This document shows, in pieces, positions 1-10,939 of a DNA stretch of 64,000 bases (positions are counted from its first letter, which is position 1; every line of letters starts with the position of its first letter). Origin of the DNA: an uncultured Alphaproteobacteria bacterium (lineage in GTDB: Bacteria > Pseudomonadota > Alphaproteobacteria > Rhodospirillales > Rhodospirillaceae); the NCBI GenBank assembly GCA_900079695.1, contig LT599022.1, positions 1,392,287 through 1,456,286 on the forward strand, read 5' to 3'. The notes under the pieces were generated by a model. The model had not been told where the DNA came from and made no database searches. It saw only the letters and a program-made list of their open reading frames with translations. A program made the position numbers and the translations under genes.

Positions 1-920
<920 letters not shown>

Positions 921-923
921 GCC

Positions 924-3092
924 GTGAGTCCCGTCGACCTGCCGGAACCCGGAGATGCGCTGCGCCAACTCGCGATCGCGGCGGGCATTCACGAGTCCTA
1001 CTGGGACATCGCCGGGGAGCTCCACGTCACCTCCGACGAAACCCGCCGCACCCTCCTCGCGGCGATGGGAATCGCCGCCGCCACCGACGCCGAGGCGCTC
1101 CAGAGCCTGCGGCTGTGGCGCGAGCGATGCTGGCGGCACCCGCTGCCGCCGGTGGCGGTGGTGCGCCGAGGCGGCGATCCGCGGCGGTTCGCGATCGAGG
1201 TGACGATCCCCGAACGCCGTACCGCCGAGACCCTAGACTGGACGATCGAACTGGAGAACGGCAACGCCGTCGCCGGATCGGCCGCCGCCGAAACCCTCGA
1301 GATCGCCGCGGTCGGCGAGATCGACGGAATTCCGCTCGCGCGGCGCCTGCTGCCGCTGCCGTCGACGCTGCCCGAGGGCTACCACGCGCTGGTGACGAGC
1401 TTCGGCGGGCGGGCGAGCCGTTGCCCGCTGATCGTCGCCCCCGCCGCCGCCTACGTGCCGCCGTGGATGGAGGCGGGCGACCGCCGCTGGGGCCTTGCCG
1501 CGCAGGTCTACGCGCTGCGCCGCGCCGACGACTGGGGAGTGGGCGACTTCACCGCCCTCGCGGAAATGCTGCGTCAGGCGGATACGCTCGGCGCGCAGAT
1601 CGTCGGGGTCAACCCGCTGCACGCGCTGTTCCCGGCGTGGCCGGACGCCTGCAGCCCGTATTCGCCCTCCAACCCCGAATTCCTCAACCCGTTGATGATC
1701 GACGTCGACGCGGTGCCGTTCGCGGCGCGCAGCCCGGCGTTCCAGGCGTTTCGCGCCGACCCGGAGGTGGCGGCGGCGCTCGACGCGGCGCGCGCCTGCG
1801 AACTGATCGACTATCCGAAGGTGAGCGACCTCAAGTACCGGGCGCTGGAGCTGATCTACGACGACTTCCTGCGCGCGCCGGACGCACCCGAGAACGCCGC
1901 GTTCGAGACCTTCTGCGAGACCGGCGGCGCACGCCTGAAACGCTTTGCCGAATTCGCCGCGCTGCATGAGACGATGGGCGGCCTGCCGTGGAACACCTGG
2001 CCCGCGCCGTTCCAGAACCCGGCGTCGCCCGAGGTCGAGGCCTACGCGCTCGCCAACGCCGAACGCGTCACCTTCCACGCCTTCCTGCAATGGCTGGCGG
2101 AAGATCAGCTCGCCGCCGCCGCCGCAGCCGCGCCCCAGGTCGGCCTCTACCGCGACCTCGCGGTCGGCGTCAACGCCGAGGGCGCGTCCGCCTGGGCCAA
2201 CCAGGACGACGTCGTGCGCGGCATTTCGGTGGGTGCGCCGCCCGACGCCTTCAGCCCGGTGGGGCAGGACTGGGGCCTGCCCCCGCCCAATCCGCACCGC
2301 ATGCGGGAAACCGCCTACGCGGGCTTCGTCGCCCTCCTGCGCGCCAACATGCGCCACGCCACGGCGCTGCGCCTCGACCACGTGATGGGACTGATGCGGC
2401 TGTTCTGGATTCCCAAGGGACTGGGGGTCAAGGGCGGGGCCTACGTCTCCTATCCGTTCGACGACCTGCTGGCGATCGTTGCGCTCGAAAGCCGCCGCAA
2501 CCGCTGTCTTGTGATCGGCGAGGATCTCGGCACCGTGCCCGACGACTTCCGCGGCCGGATGGCGGCGGAACGGCTCCTGTCCTATCGCGTGCTCTACTTC
2601 GAGCGCTGGCCCTCGGGCCTGTTCAAGCGCCCCGACGCCTATCCGCCGCTGGCGCTGGTGACGCCCACCACCCACGACATGCCGACGATCGCCGGACACT
2701 GGCTCGGCCTCGACCTCGCGCTCCGCGCCGAAATCGGCATCTACGCCGACGCCGAGGTGGCGAACCGCGAGGCCGCCGGACGCGCCGCCGAGCGCGAGGC
2801 GCTGATCGCCGCGCTCGGCGACCAGGACCTGATGCCCGCGGTGCCGCCGTCCTCGGCGGCCGACGCGCTCGCCGCGCTCACCCTCGCGGTGCTGCGCTTC
2901 GCCGCGCGCACCGCCTCCCGGCTGCTGGTGGTCAACCTCGGCGACCTCCTGGTGGAGACCACCCAGATCAACCTCCCCGGCACCGTCGACGAGCATCCCA
3001 ACTGGCGACGGCGGATGGCGGCGGAAGTGACGACTCTCGCGGCGCACCCGCTGATCCGGGCGGGCGTGGCGGCGCTGCGGCGCGAGCGGTAA
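924..3092 (+). CDS. malQ: 4-alpha-glucanotransferase (amylomaltase, GH77)
   Basis: The 722-residue product matches the long proteobacterial MalQ type, with an N-terminal domain of about 150 residues before the GH77 barrel. Visible family motifs are RRADDWGVGDF, NPLHALFP with SPYSPSNPEFLNPL, the nucleophile region RLDHVMGLMRLFWIPKG, the acid/base region VIGEDLGTVP, and THDMPTIAGHW. It transfers maltosyl or longer units between alpha-1,4-glucans in the cytoplasm and recycles the short maltodextrins made by GlgP and GlgX. The GTG at 924 is chosen because AAGGAG lies just upstream at about 912-917, over the end of glgX; the very short gap implies an operon with glgX. Confidence 0.95.
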   Translation: MSPVDLPEPGDALRQLAIAAGIHESYWDIAGELHVTSDETRRTLLAAMGIAAATDAEALQSLRLWRERCWRHPLPPVAVVRRGGDPRRFAIEVTIPERRTAETLDWTIELENGNAVAGSAAAETLEIAAVGEIDGIPLARRLLPLPSTLPEGYHALVTSFGGRASRCPLIVAPAAAYVPPWMEAGDRRWGLAAQVYALRRADDWGVGDFTALAEMLRQADTLGAQIVGVNPLHALFPAWPDACSPYSPSNPEFLNPLMIDVDAVPFAARSPAFQAFRADPEVAAALDAARACELIDYPKVSDLKYRALELIYDDFLRAPDAPENAAFETFCETGGARLKRFAEFAALHETMGGLPWNTWPAPFQNPASPEVEAYALANAERVTFHAFLQWLAEDQLAAAAAAAPQVGLYRDLAVGVNAEGASAWANQDDVVRGISVGAPPDAFSPVGQDWGLPPPNPHRMRETAYAGFVALLRANMRHATALRLDHVMGLMRLFWIPKGLGVKGGAYVSYPFDDLLAIVALESRRNRCLVIGEDLGTVPDDFRGRMAAERLLSYRVLYFERWPSGLFKRPDAYPPLALVTPTTHDMPTIAGHWLGLDLALRAEIGIYADAEVANREAAGRAAEREALIAALGDQDLMPAVPPSSAADALAALTLAVLRFAARTASRLLVVNLGDLLVETTQINLPGTVDEHPNWRRRMAAEVTTLAAHPLIRAGVAALRRER

Positions 3093-3173
3093 TCGCCCGA
3101 CAATCGAAAGCGGCCGGCGGAACCGCCGCGTTCCTGCGAAATTCTCAATCGGTTTTGTCGTTCAATCTCAAGG

Positions 3174-3189
3174 GGAAAACTTGTTTTCC
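3174..3189. promoter_or_regulatory. perfect 7-bp inverted repeat upstream of ahpC
   Basis: GGAAAAC-TT-GTTTTCC lies about 70 bp before the ahpC start, in a 167-bp gap that is AT-richer than its surroundings. Its position fits an operator or promoter element for the peroxide-response genes. It is not a clear OxyR site (no ATAG-N7-CTAT spacing seen), and it lacks a T-run that would make it a terminator for malQ. The regulator is unknown. Confidence 0.3.
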
Positions 3190-3259
3190 AGGGCTTCGCC
3201 CGACTCCTAGGATGGGCCTCGGTTTCGAATACCCCTAAAAAAAACCTGGAGAGATTGCG

Positions 3260-3823
3260 ATGTCGCTGATCAACACGGTCATCAAGCCCTTCAAGGCTCA
3301 GGCCTTCAAATCCGGCAAGTTCGTCGAGGTGACGGACGCCAGCCTCAAGGGCGCGTGGTCGGTGGTGTTCTTCTATCCGGCCGACTTCACCTTCGTCTGC
3401 CCGACCGAACTTGAAGACCTCGCCGACAACTACGCCGAATTCCAGAAGCTCGGCGTCGAGATCTACTCGGTCTCGACCGATACCCACTTCGCCCACAAGG
3501 CGTGGCACGACAGCTCCCCGGCGATCAAGAAGATCAACTACACCATGGTCGGCGATCCGACCGGCACCCTGTCGCGCAACTTCGACGTGATGATCGAGGC
3601 CGACGGTGTCGCCGACCGCGGCACCTTCGTGATCGACCCGGAAGGCAAGATCCAGATCCTCGAGATCAACGCCGGCGGCGTCGGCCGCGACGCCAAGGAA
3701 CTGCTGCGCAAGATCAAGGCGGCGCAGTACGTCGCCGCGCACCCGGGCGAGGTCTGCCCGGCGAAGTGGCACGAGGGCGAGAAGACCCTCGCGCCGTCGC
3801 TCGACCTCGTCGGCAAGATCTGA
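3260..3823 (+). CDS. ahpC: alkyl hydroperoxide reductase subunit C (2-Cys peroxiredoxin)
   Basis: This 187-residue protein has the exact size of bacterial AhpC. The peroxidatic cysteine sits in [15 protein letters not shown] (about residue 47) and the resolving cysteine in GEVCPAKW (about residue 166). It reduces H2O2 and organic hydroperoxides in the cytoplasm and is recycled by AhpF, encoded 92 bp downstream. A good Shine-Dalgarno (CTGGAGAG) precedes the ATG. The 167-bp upstream gap contains an inverted repeat, so the gene probably has its own promoter separate from malQ. Confidence 0.97.
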   Translation: MSLINTVIKPFKAQAFKSGKFVEVTDASLKGAWSVVFFYPADFTFVCPTELEDLADNYAEFQKLGVEIYSVSTDTHFAHKAWHDSSPAIKKINYTMVGDPTGTLSRNFDVMIEADGVADRGTFVIDPEGKIQILEINAGGVGRDAKELLRKIKAAQYVAAHPGEVCPAKWHEGEKTLAPSLDLVGKI

Positions 3824-3833
3824 TCCGGCATCG

Positions 3834-3856
3834 GGGGCCGCGCCCGCCGCGGCCCC
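3834..3856 (+). terminator. GC-rich hairpin between ahpC and ahpF
   Basis: GGGGCCGC and GCGGCCCC form an 8-bp perfect stem with a 7-base loop just after the ahpC stop. There is no T-run, so it is more likely an attenuating or mRNA-stabilising hairpin than a full terminator. Such an element would let ahpC be made in excess over ahpF, as is usual for this pair. Confidence 0.35.
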
Positions 3857-3914
3857 TCCCGCCCTGCCCTGCCGCGCCCGCCCGCGGCATTTTCGTTGCC
3901 CTAGGGGAGCCCCC

Positions 3915-5498
3915 ATGCTCGACGCCGCGCTCAAGGATCAGCTCCGGTCCTACCTCGCCCACATCGTCCACCCGGTCGAACTCGTCGCCAGCCTCGACGA
4001 CGGCGACAAATCCCGCGAACTCCTGGAGCTGCTCGAAGAGATCGCGCCGCTGTCGCCGCACCTCAGCCTGCGGCGCGACGATGCGGCCTCGGCGCGCAGG
4101 CCCGCGTTCGCGATCGTGCGGGCGGGCACCGGGGTTTCGGTGAGCTTCGCCGGGCTGCCGATGGGCCACGAATTCAACTCGCTGGTGTTGGCGCTGCTGC
4201 ACGTCGGCGGCCATCCGGCCAAGGCCGAGCCCGAAACCGTCGAACGGATTCGCGCGCTCGATCGCGACTACCGGTTCGAGACCTATTTTTCGCTCTCCTG
4301 CCAGAACTGCCCGGACGTGATCCAGGCGCTCAACCTGATGAGCGTGCTCAACCCGCGGATCCGCCACGTCGCCATCGACGGCGCGCTGTTCCCCGACGAG
4401 GTGGCGGCGCGTCAGGTGATGGCGGTGCCCGCGGTCTTCCTCGACGGCAAGCCGTTCGCCCAGGGGCGGATGAGCCTCGACGAACTGCTCGCCAGGCTCG
4501 ACACCGGCGCGGCGGCGCGCGAGGCGGAGAAGATCGCCGCGAAGGCGCCGTTCGAGGTGCTGGTGGTCGGCGGCGGCCCGGCGGGTGCGGCGGCGGCGAT
4601 CTACGCGGCGCGCAAGGGGCTCGTCACCGGCGTCGTCGCCGAGCGCGTCGGCGGGCAGGTGCAGGATACCCTCGGCATCGAGAACCTGATCGCGGTCTCC
4701 CACACCGAGGGGCCGAAGCTCGCCGCCCAGCTCGAAGCCGCGGTCAAGGCCAACGGCGTCGACCTGATGAACCTCCAGAAGATCGAGACGGTGATCCCCG
4801 CCGCCGCGCCGGGCGGGCTGATCGAGGTGCGGACCGCGAGCGGCGCCGCTCTCAGGACCCGCGCCCTGATCCTCGCCACCGGCGCGCGCTGGCGGCTGAT
4901 GGGGGTGCCGGGCGAGGCCGAATACCGCAACAAGGGCGTCGCCTTCTGCCCCCATTGCGACGGCCCGCTGTTCAAGGGCAAGCGCGTCGCGGTGATCGGC
5001 GGCGGCAACTCGGGCGTCGAGGCGGCGATCGACCTCGCCGGGATCGTCGGCCACGTCACTCTGATCGAGTTCGACGCCAAGCTGCGCGCCGACCAAGTGC
5101 TGCAGGACAAGCTCGCGAGCCTCGCCAACGTGTCGGTGATCACCTCGGCGCTCACCACCGAGGTTCACGGCGACGGCGACAAGGTCACTGGCCTCACCTA
5201 TCAGGACCGCACCTCCAAGCACCTGTTCCGCCAGGACCTCGACGGCATCTTCGTGCAGATCGGGCTGGTGCCGAACACCGAATTCCTGAAGGGTGCGCTC
5301 GCTCTCAGCCAGCGCGGCGAGATCGAGGTGACGGCGCGGGGCGAAACCAGCGCCCCCGGCATCTTCGCCGCGGGCGACGCCACCACCACGCCCTTCAAGC
5401 AGATCGTCATCGCCATGGGCGACGGCGCGAAGGCGTCGCTCGCCGCCTTCGACTATCTCATCCGCACCAAGGCCGAGGACGCCACCGCCGCCGCCTGA
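3915..5498 (+). CDS. ahpF: alkyl hydroperoxide reductase subunit F
   Basis: The 527-residue length and domain order are those of AhpF. The N-terminal tandem thioredoxin-fold domain (about 1-200) carries the CxxC in SCQNCPD. The thioredoxin-reductase-like part (about 210-520) has the FAD motif [19 protein letters not shown], the redox-active CPHCDGP, the NAD-binding [17 protein letters not shown] and the C-terminal FAD motif [16 protein letters not shown]. It passes electrons from NADH to AhpC. It follows ahpC in the same direction and ends at a strong hairpin terminator. Confidence 0.97.
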   Translation: MLDAALKDQLRSYLAHIVHPVELVASLDDGDKSRELLELLEEIAPLSPHLSLRRDDAASARRPAFAIVRAGTGVSVSFAGLPMGHEFNSLVLALLHVGGHPAKAEPETVERIRALDRDYRFETYFSLSCQNCPDVIQALNLMSVLNPRIRHVAIDGALFPDEVAARQVMAVPAVFLDGKPFAQGRMSLDELLARLDTGAAAREAEKIAAKAPFEVLVVGGGPAGAAAAIYAARKGLVTGVVAERVGGQVQDTLGIENLIAVSHTEGPKLAAQLEAAVKANGVDLMNLQKIETVIPAAAPGGLIEVRTASGAALRTRALILATGARWRLMGVPGEAEYRNKGVAFCPHCDGPLFKGKRVAVIGGGNSGVEAAIDLAGIVGHVTLIEFDAKLRADQVLQDKLASLANVSVITSALTTEVHGDGDKVTGLTYQDRTSKHLFRQDLDGIFVQIGLVPNTEFLKGALALSQRGEIEVTARGETSAPGIFAAGDATTTPFKQIVIAMGDGAKASLAAFDYLIRTKAEDATAAA

Positions 5499-5518
5499 CC
5501 GCCGATCTCGCATGCTTG

Positions 5519-5556
5519 CGCCGCGCGCCGGAACCGACTTCGGCGCGCGGCGTTTT
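5519..5556 (+). terminator. rho-independent terminator after ahpF
   Basis: CGCCGCGCGCCG pairs perfectly over 12 bp with CGGCGCGCGGCG across a 10-base loop, followed by TTTT. It lies 20 bp after the ahpF stop and closes the ahpCF unit. Confidence 0.85.
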
Positions 5557-5598
5557 CCATCTACGCACGCACGATGGACGATATCGGACTCAGCCGCG

Positions 5599-6264
5599 AT
5601 GACCCCGCTCCCCCCCGCCCCGCTTCACGCCGCCTCCGCCCACGGACCGCGCGGCACCGGCGGCGGCGCGCCGCATATCGGCGATGTCCCCGCCCTCCGT
5701 CGCCGCGCGCCGGTGCTGGTGGTGGAGGACGAAGCCCTGATCGCGATGGATCTCGCCGATCAGATCGAGGCCGACGGCGGCGTGGTGCTCGGCCCCGCCG
5801 CCACGTCCGAGGCGGCGCTCGCCCTGCTGGCCGCCGCACCCGAGATCGGCGCCGCGGTGCTCGACGTGGTCCTCGGCCGGGACACCGCCTTCGCGGTGGC
5901 GGCGGCGCTGACGCGGCGCGGCATTCCGTTCGTGTTCTACACCGGCTACGACGACCTCCGCGCGCCGCCCGAATTCGCCGCCGCGCCGGTGCTCGACAAG
6001 ACCCACGGCTGGCGCGAGATCAAGCGCGCGCTCCGGCGCGAACGCCGCAGCCTCCGCACCGAAGTGGAGGCCCTGCTGCCGGAGCTGCGGGTAATCGCGC
6101 GCGAAATCGCCGGAGACGCGGAGACCGGCGACCGCCTGATCGAACGCACCCTCGCCCGCGCCGCCGACGAGGTCGCCAGCCGCCGCCATTATCCCAGCGT
6201 CGACGCCTGGCTCCGCCACATGATGAAGCACCTCGCCTTCGGCCGCGACCCGGGCGTGAACTGA
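5599..6264 (+). CDS. response-regulator receiver protein with an uncharacterised C-terminal region
   Basis: After a low-complexity leader of about 35 residues, residues 36-150 form a receiver domain: VLVVEDEALIAMDLADQI carries the acidic pair, VLDVVLG the phosphoacceptor Asp, FVFYTGYDD the switch region and VLDKTH the conserved Lys. The remaining 70 residues (ending in a helical DAWLRHMMKHLAFGRD stretch) match no output domain I can name; a faint resemblance to sigma-70 region 2 helices is only an impression. The ATG at 5599 is preferred over one at 5512, which would lie inside the ahpF terminator. No partner kinase is adjacent. Confidence 0.75.
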   Translation: MTPLPPAPLHAASAHGPRGTGGGAPHIGDVPALRRRAPVLVVEDEALIAMDLADQIEADGGVVLGPAATSEAALALLAAAPEIGAAVLDVVLGRDTAFAVAAALTRRGIPFVFYTGYDDLRAPPEFAAAPVLDKTHGWREIKRALRRERRSLRTEVEALLPELRVIAREIAGDAETGDRLIERTLARAADEVASRRHYPSVDAWLRHMMKHLAFGRDPGVN

Positions 6265-6265
6265 C

Positions 6266-6933
6266 TCACAGCCCGCGCGCGCGGTCCTCGTCCGCCAGCC
6301 GCTTCAGGTACGAATGCGCGGTGTAGAGCGCCGCCGCCGGATTGTGGGCGAGCACCCGGTCCTTCGCCACCAGCACCGTCACCGGCGCCTCGGAGTGGCG
6401 GATGAACAGGCTGTCGTGTGGCCGACGCACAGCCCGACCAGAACGTTGAGATCGGTCTTGTGGGCGTTGAGAAGACGCGCCTGCAGCACCGGGTTGCAGC
6501 AGCACTCCGGCCCGCCGGGCCGCACCTTCATCGCCTCGGGCACGCCGATCTCGGTCTTGTCGATCGCGCCGACCTTGCACAGCACCGCATAGGGTTCGAG
6601 CCCGGCGCGCTTGAGGAACGCGGCGAACGTCCGCGTCTCCTCGATCAGGCCGACGCAGGTGGCGACGCCGATCCGCACCGCGCCGATGCGATGGGCGAAC
6701 GCCACCGTCTCCTCGACGCGGGTCAGCTTGCCGTAGTACGTCGCCTCCACCTCGGCGGCGGCGCGGGCGATGCGGCCGTCGAGGCATTCGCCGCGGTAGA
6801 GCTCCAGCGTGTCCGCGCGCTCCGCCGGGTCGAGCGCCTCGGTGAGGCAGAATTTCGGGTAGAGTTTGTCCTGGCGGTAGCAATTCATCTGGCGGCAGTC
6901 GGCACAGCTTTTCTCGTCGGTTTCGGCGGTCAT
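6266..6933 (-). pseudogene. DUF1847-like cysteine-rich protein, interrupted by a 2-bp frameshift
   Basis: Reading from 6933, the first 172 codons give a Cys-rich protein ([12 protein letters not shown] near the start, GPECCCNPV near residue 145, VLVGLCVGH near 170) typical of the metal-binding DUF1847 family. At 6416-6420 the plus strand reads GTGTG, where the uninterrupted frame would need one fewer GT dinucleotide. Read past it, the protein resumes as [20 protein letters not shown] and then [10 protein letters not shown], the expected C-terminus, ending at 6266 (about 221 residues in all). As sequenced, the frame ends at 6379 with a nonsense tail. This may be a true mutation or a sequencing/assembly slip. 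The function of the family is unknown; cysteines suggest metal or redox chemistry. Confidence 0.75.
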
Positions 6934-7059
6934 CGCGGATCTCCCCCTGGCTTGGACGCCTCAGCATACGCCCTCCGCCGCCGCTCCGGGGGCGGCATTC
7001 GCCGCTGGTCGTACCTATCTTTCCCCAAGAACGGAAAACCACGCTTCGGGAAGGACATC

Positions 7060-8016
7060 ATGGAACTGCGCGCCCTCGGGAAGACCGGTCTCGCCACCGC
7101 GCCGGTGGTATTCGGCGGCAACGTGTTCGGCTGGACGGTCGACGAGAAGACCAGCTTCGACCTGCTCGACGGCTGGCTCGACGCGGGCTTCAACGCCGTC
7201 GACACCGCCGACAGCTACTCCCACTGGGCGGAGGGCAACCGCGGCGGCGAGTCCGAAACGATCATCGGCAAATGGCTGAAGGCGAACCCGTCGAAACGCG
7301 ACAAGGTGCTGATCTTCACCAAGGTCGGTTCGGTGCAGGACGGCAAGGTCAAGGGGCTCTCGGCGCGCTGGATCGCCGAGGGCGTGGAGCGCTCGCTGAA
7401 GCGCCTGCAGACCGACCGCATCGACCTCTATTTCGCCCACAAGCCCGACCCGAACACGCCGTTCGCCGAAACCCTCGAAGCCTTCGACCGGCTGATCCGC
7501 GCGGGCAAGGTGCGCGCGATCGGCGCCTCGAACCTCGACGCCGCGCAGCTCGGGGATTCGCTGCGGGTGGCGCGCGACCACAACCTGCCGCGCTACGCCG
7601 TGCTCCAGCCCGAATACAACCTCTACGACCGCGACGGCTTCGAGGGCGCGCTGCGGGAGCTGACCACCCGCGAGAGCATCGGCGTCGTCACCTACTTTTC
7701 GCTCGCCTCGGGCTTTCTCTCCGGCAAGTACGCCACCCCGGCGGATATCGAGGGCACCAAGCGCAACGCCTTTCTCGGCAAGTACTTCACGCCGCGCGGC
7801 GCGCGCATTCTCGAAGCTCTCGGCAAGGTGGCGGAGCGCACCGGCGCGAGCCCGGCGGAAATCGCGCTGGCGTGGCTGATCGGCCGCCACGGCGTCACCG
7901 CGCCGATCGCCTCGGCCACCGGCCGCGACCAGCTTGCGAGCCTTGCCCGCGCCGCCACCCTCAAGCTCTCGCGCGAGGACACCCTCACGCTCGATACCGC
8001 CAGTGCGGCGGAATAG
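7060..8016 (+). CDS. aldo/keto reductase
   Basis: This 318-residue protein has the AKR barrel signatures: the N-terminal LRALGKTGLATAPVVFGGNVFGW, the catalytic-Asp/Tyr region NAVDTADSYSHW, KVLIFTKVG with the catalytic Lys, DLYFAHKPDPN (His), GASNLDAAQL, and a C-terminal NADPH-binding part. It probably reduces an aldehyde or ketone with NADPH; the substrate cannot be told. The ATG at 7060 has AAGGA 5-9 bases upstream; longer in-frame starts would run into the DUF1847 gene on the other strand. A short-chain reductase starts 10 bp downstream, probably in the same operon. Confidence 0.9.
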   Translation: MELRALGKTGLATAPVVFGGNVFGWTVDEKTSFDLLDGWLDAGFNAVDTADSYSHWAEGNRGGESETIIGKWLKANPSKRDKVLIFTKVGSVQDGKVKGLSARWIAEGVERSLKRLQTDRIDLYFAHKPDPNTPFAETLEAFDRLIRAGKVRAIGASNLDAAQLGDSLRVARDHNLPRYAVLQPEYNLYDRDGFEGALRELTTRESIGVVTYFSLASGFLSGKYATPADIEGTKRNAFLGKYFTPRGARILEALGKVAERTGASPAEIALAWLIGRHGVTAPIASATGRDQLASLARAATLKLSREDTLTLDTASAAE

Positions 8017-8026
8017 GAGACCTCCC

Positions 8027-8716
8027 ATGACCGGTACGGTTCTGATTCTCGGCGCGTCGCGCGGCCTCGGCCTCGGGCTGGCGCGCGAATACCGCGCCCG
8101 CGGCTGGCGGGTGATCGCCACCGAGCGCCCGTCGCGCCCCTCCCTCGCGCTGCGCGACCTCGCCGACGCGAGCAAGGGCGCGGTGCGGGTCGAGCCCTTC
8201 GACATCACCGACTGGGCGGGCCTCGCGGGGTTCGCGCGGCGCCTCGACGGCGTCTCCCTCGACCTGCTGTTCGTCAACGCCGGGGTCTCCGACGACACCC
8301 GCAAGAGCGTCGGCGAGGTCGCGCCGGAGGAATTCGTGCGGGTGATGACCACCAACGCCCTGGCGCCGCTGAAGGCGATCGAGGCGCTGCATCATCTGGT
8401 CGCGCCGGAGGGCACGGTAGCGGCGATGTCCTCCGCCCTCGGCAGCGTGGCGCTGCCGCCCAACGGCAACTTCGAGGTCTACGGCGCGAGCAAGGCGGCG
8501 CTCAACAAGCTGCTGAGGGCCTGGGCGGCGCGCGCCGCGGGCAAGCGCACGGTGCTGGCGCTGATGCCCGGCTGGGTGAAGACCGAAATGGGCGGGAGCC
8601 AGGCGCCGCTCGACGTCGAGACCAGCGTGAGGGGCCTCGCCGACACCATCGCCGCCCACGCGGGGACCGGCGGCGTCGCCTTCGTCGACTACCGCAACCA
8701 GCCGATCCCGTGGTGA
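8027..8716 (+). CDS. short-chain dehydrogenase/reductase
   Basis: A 229-residue SDR with the Rossmann motif ILGASRGLGLGLAREY at the N-terminus, LLFVNAGVSDDTR (NAG motif), the catalytic Ser in AMSSALGSVAL and YxxxK in EVYGASKAALNKLL, then LMPGWVKTEMGG. This is the classical cytoplasmic NAD(P)H-dependent type (C-factor-like). GGAGACCTCCCATG gives a good ribosome site for the ATG at 8027, 10 bp after the aldo/keto reductase stop. It converges on the chemoreceptor gene with a 4-bp gap. Confidence 0.9.
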   Translation: MTGTVLILGASRGLGLGLAREYRARGWRVIATERPSRPSLALRDLADASKGAVRVEPFDITDWAGLAGFARRLDGVSLDLLFVNAGVSDDTRKSVGEVAPEEFVRVMTTNALAPLKAIEALHHLVAPEGTVAAMSSALGSVALPPNGNFEVYGASKAALNKLLRAWAARAAGKRTVLALMPGWVKTEMGGSQAPLDVETSVRGLADTIAAHAGTGGVAFVDYRNQPIPW

Positions 8717-8720
8717 GGCC

Positions 8721-10799
8721 TCAGACCCGGCGCACCTCGCCGAGGAATCCCTCCACCTGTCCGCGCAGGCGCGAGGACGCGGCCATCAACGCCTCCACCG
8801 CGCCGTAGACCTGATCGGCCGAACCGCCGGTCTGACGGCTGGCGTCGGCCACCGCGCCGATCGTCTGCGTCACCTGATTGGTGCCGTCGGCGGCGAGGTT
8901 GACGTTCCGCGCGATCTCCTGGGTGGCGGCGCTCTGTTCCTCGATCGCCGCTGCGATCGCCGAGGAACTGCCGTCGATGCCGCCGATCGCGCCGGCGATC
9001 GCCCGCACCGCGTCCACCGCCTCGCCGGTGGTGGTCTGAATCTCCGCGACCAGCCGCTCGATGTCCTCGGTCGCCTTGGCGGTCTGGTGGGCGAGGTTCT
9101 TGACCTCCCCCGCCACCACCGCGAACCCCTTGCCCGCCTCGCCCGCGCGCGCCGCCTCGATCGTCGCGTTGAGCGCCAGCAGATTGGTCTGATCGGCGAT
9201 CTGGCGGATCAACGCCACCGCCTCGCCGATATTCGACGCCGCGTGCATCATCGCCGTGACCACCTCGTCGGTGCGCTGCGCCTTGACCGCCGCGGCGCGC
9301 GCCTCCTCGGCGCTCGCGCCCACGCGCCCGGCGATCTCGCCGATCGAGGCGTTGAGCTCCTCGGTCGCGGCCGCCACCGTCTGGACGTTGCCGGTCGCCT
9401 GCGCCGCCGCCGACGCCACCTCGTTGGCGAGCTCGCTCGATTGCGCCGAAAGCTGCCGCATCTCGTCGGCATTGCCGCGAAGCTGGCGGGTGGAGGCGTC
9501 GAGGCTGTCGATCGCTTCCTGCACCGCCGCGTCGAACTCGCCGCACAACGCCGCCAGACGGCGGGCGCGCTCGGCTTCATCGGCGCGGCGCGCCTCCTCG
9601 GCGGCGGCCAGATCCTCGGCCCGCTGCGCGCTCTCGCGCAGGGATTCCAGCGCCACCGCGAAGCCGCCCAACTCGTCGTCGTAACGCGAACGCTCCACCG
9701 TGGTGGCGAAATCGCGCCCGGCGAGGCGCTCCACCGAGACCTGAAGCCCGGCGAGCGGCCCGACGATTCGCCGCCGCAGGGTCAGCCAGCCCCACGCCGC
9801 CAATCCCACCGCCCCCAGCACGCCCGCCAGCGCCAGCGCCGCCGCCCGCAGCGCCGCGTCGCGCTCGTCCTCGGCGAACGCCACCGCCTCGTCGAGGGCC
9901 CGGGTGCCGACGGCGTTGATCGCGGCGAACGGCGCATTGCACCGGCTGGTCCATTCGGCCGCCGGAAGCAGCGGCTTGCCGCTGCCGTCCAGCTTCGCGA
10001 TCAGCCCGTCGATCCATTCGGTCGCCTCCGCGACCTCGGCGTCGGCCTTGGCCGCGGCGGACTTGATCTCCGGCGAAACGTCGGGCGCCGCCAGCAGCGT
10101 GCGCAAACGGTCCTGGCTCACCGACACGCTCCCGCGCAGCGCGCCGACCGTGCGGACGCCTTCGGCGGTGAGCGGCTCGGATTCGGCGATGTTGGGACGC
10201 AAGACCGAACAGTTGAGACCGAACGCGCTGCGGATCGCCCACGCCGCCTCGCGGGTCTGCGAGAGTTCGGCCAACGCCGGATCGACGGCGCGCACCCGAA
10301 CCGACACCTGCGCGCCGATCGCCACCAGTTCGGCCGCCATCTTCTGGGTGGTGGAGATCCACGGCGCGACGTTGCGGACGTCGCGGTCGGCGCGCGGCCG
10401 CTCGGCTTCGGCGGCGATCAGGCTTTCCTTCGCCTTGATCTCCTCGCGCTGCGCGCGGATGCGCGAAAGCAGTTGCGGCGTTTCCGGCAGTTTGGTGCGG
10501 TCGAGGGCGGCGATCGCGGCATCGAGCTGAGCGGCCGAGGCGCGGCGGATCTCGGCGATCCTGTCCTTAGGCGCTTCGGTAGTGAGCAGAGCGGTCTGGA
10601 TCGCGCCGCCCTGAACCCGCACATGCTGCATCGCGTCGAACAGCGCCCGGTCGACCTTGGCCAGCTCGACGACGCCGTTCGCGGCCGACAGGCGTCCGGC
10701 CGCCGCCGCCAGCCCCCAGACGCCGATGGCGATCACCGCCAGCAGGGGAATCCCCAGAAGAACCGTGAGCACCCGTACCAGCGAGCGTTTCGCCGTCAT
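8721..10799 (-). CDS. methyl-accepting chemotaxis protein
   Basis: The 692-residue chemoreceptor has a transmembrane helix at about 8-32, a long all-helical periplasmic region (about 33-318), a second transmembrane helix (about 319-342), a HAMP linker (to about 395) and a cytoplasmic methyl-accepting coiled coil. The tip hairpin is recognisable in [20 protein letters not shown] followed by [15 protein letters not shown]. The ligand region is not a PAS, Cache or 4HB domain that I can identify. There is no C-terminal NWETF-type pentapeptide for CheR docking. No che genes are adjacent, so it is an orphan receptor feeding a chemotaxis system elsewhere. Confidence 0.93.
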   Translation of the reverse strand: MTAKRSLVRVLTVLLGIPLLAVIAIGVWGLAAAAGRLSAANGVVELAKVDRALFDAMQHVRVQGGAIQTALLTTEAPKDRIAEIRRASAAQLDAAIAALDRTKLPETPQLLSRIRAQREEIKAKESLIAAEAERPRADRDVRNVAPWISTTQKMAAELVAIGAQVSVRVRAVDPALAELSQTREAAWAIRSAFGLNCSVLRPNIAESEPLTAEGVRTVGALRGSVSVSQDRLRTLLAAPDVSPEIKSAAAKADAEVAEATEWIDGLIAKLDGSGKPLLPAAEWTSRCNAPFAAINAVGTRALDEAVAFAEDERDAALRAAALALAGVLGAVGLAAWGWLTLRRRIVGPLAGLQVSVERLAGRDFATTVERSRYDDELGGFAVALESLRESAQRAEDLAAAEEARRADEAERARRLAALCGEFDAAVQEAIDSLDASTRQLRGNADEMRQLSAQSSELANEVASAAAQATGNVQTVAAATEELNASIGEIAGRVGASAEEARAAAVKAQRTDEVVTAMMHAASNIGEAVALIRQIADQTNLLALNATIEAARAGEAGKGFAVVAGEVKNLAHQTAKATEDIERLVAEIQTTTGEAVDAVRAIAGAIGGIDGSSSAIAAAIEEQSAATQEIARNVNLAADGTNQVTQTIGAVADASRQTGGSADQVYGAVEALMAASSRLRGQVEGFLGEVRRV

Positions 10800-10939
10800 G
10801 TTTCCGCCTCCCGCGCCCGACCACCACGCCAGACGATCGTGTGATTCAGAAGTTCAGAATATATGAGTCGGGAAAGGCGATAAAGCTTTCGCGCGTTCTT
10901 TGCTGAGATTTTCTCGCGCGATGCGCGCGCCCGGATGCC

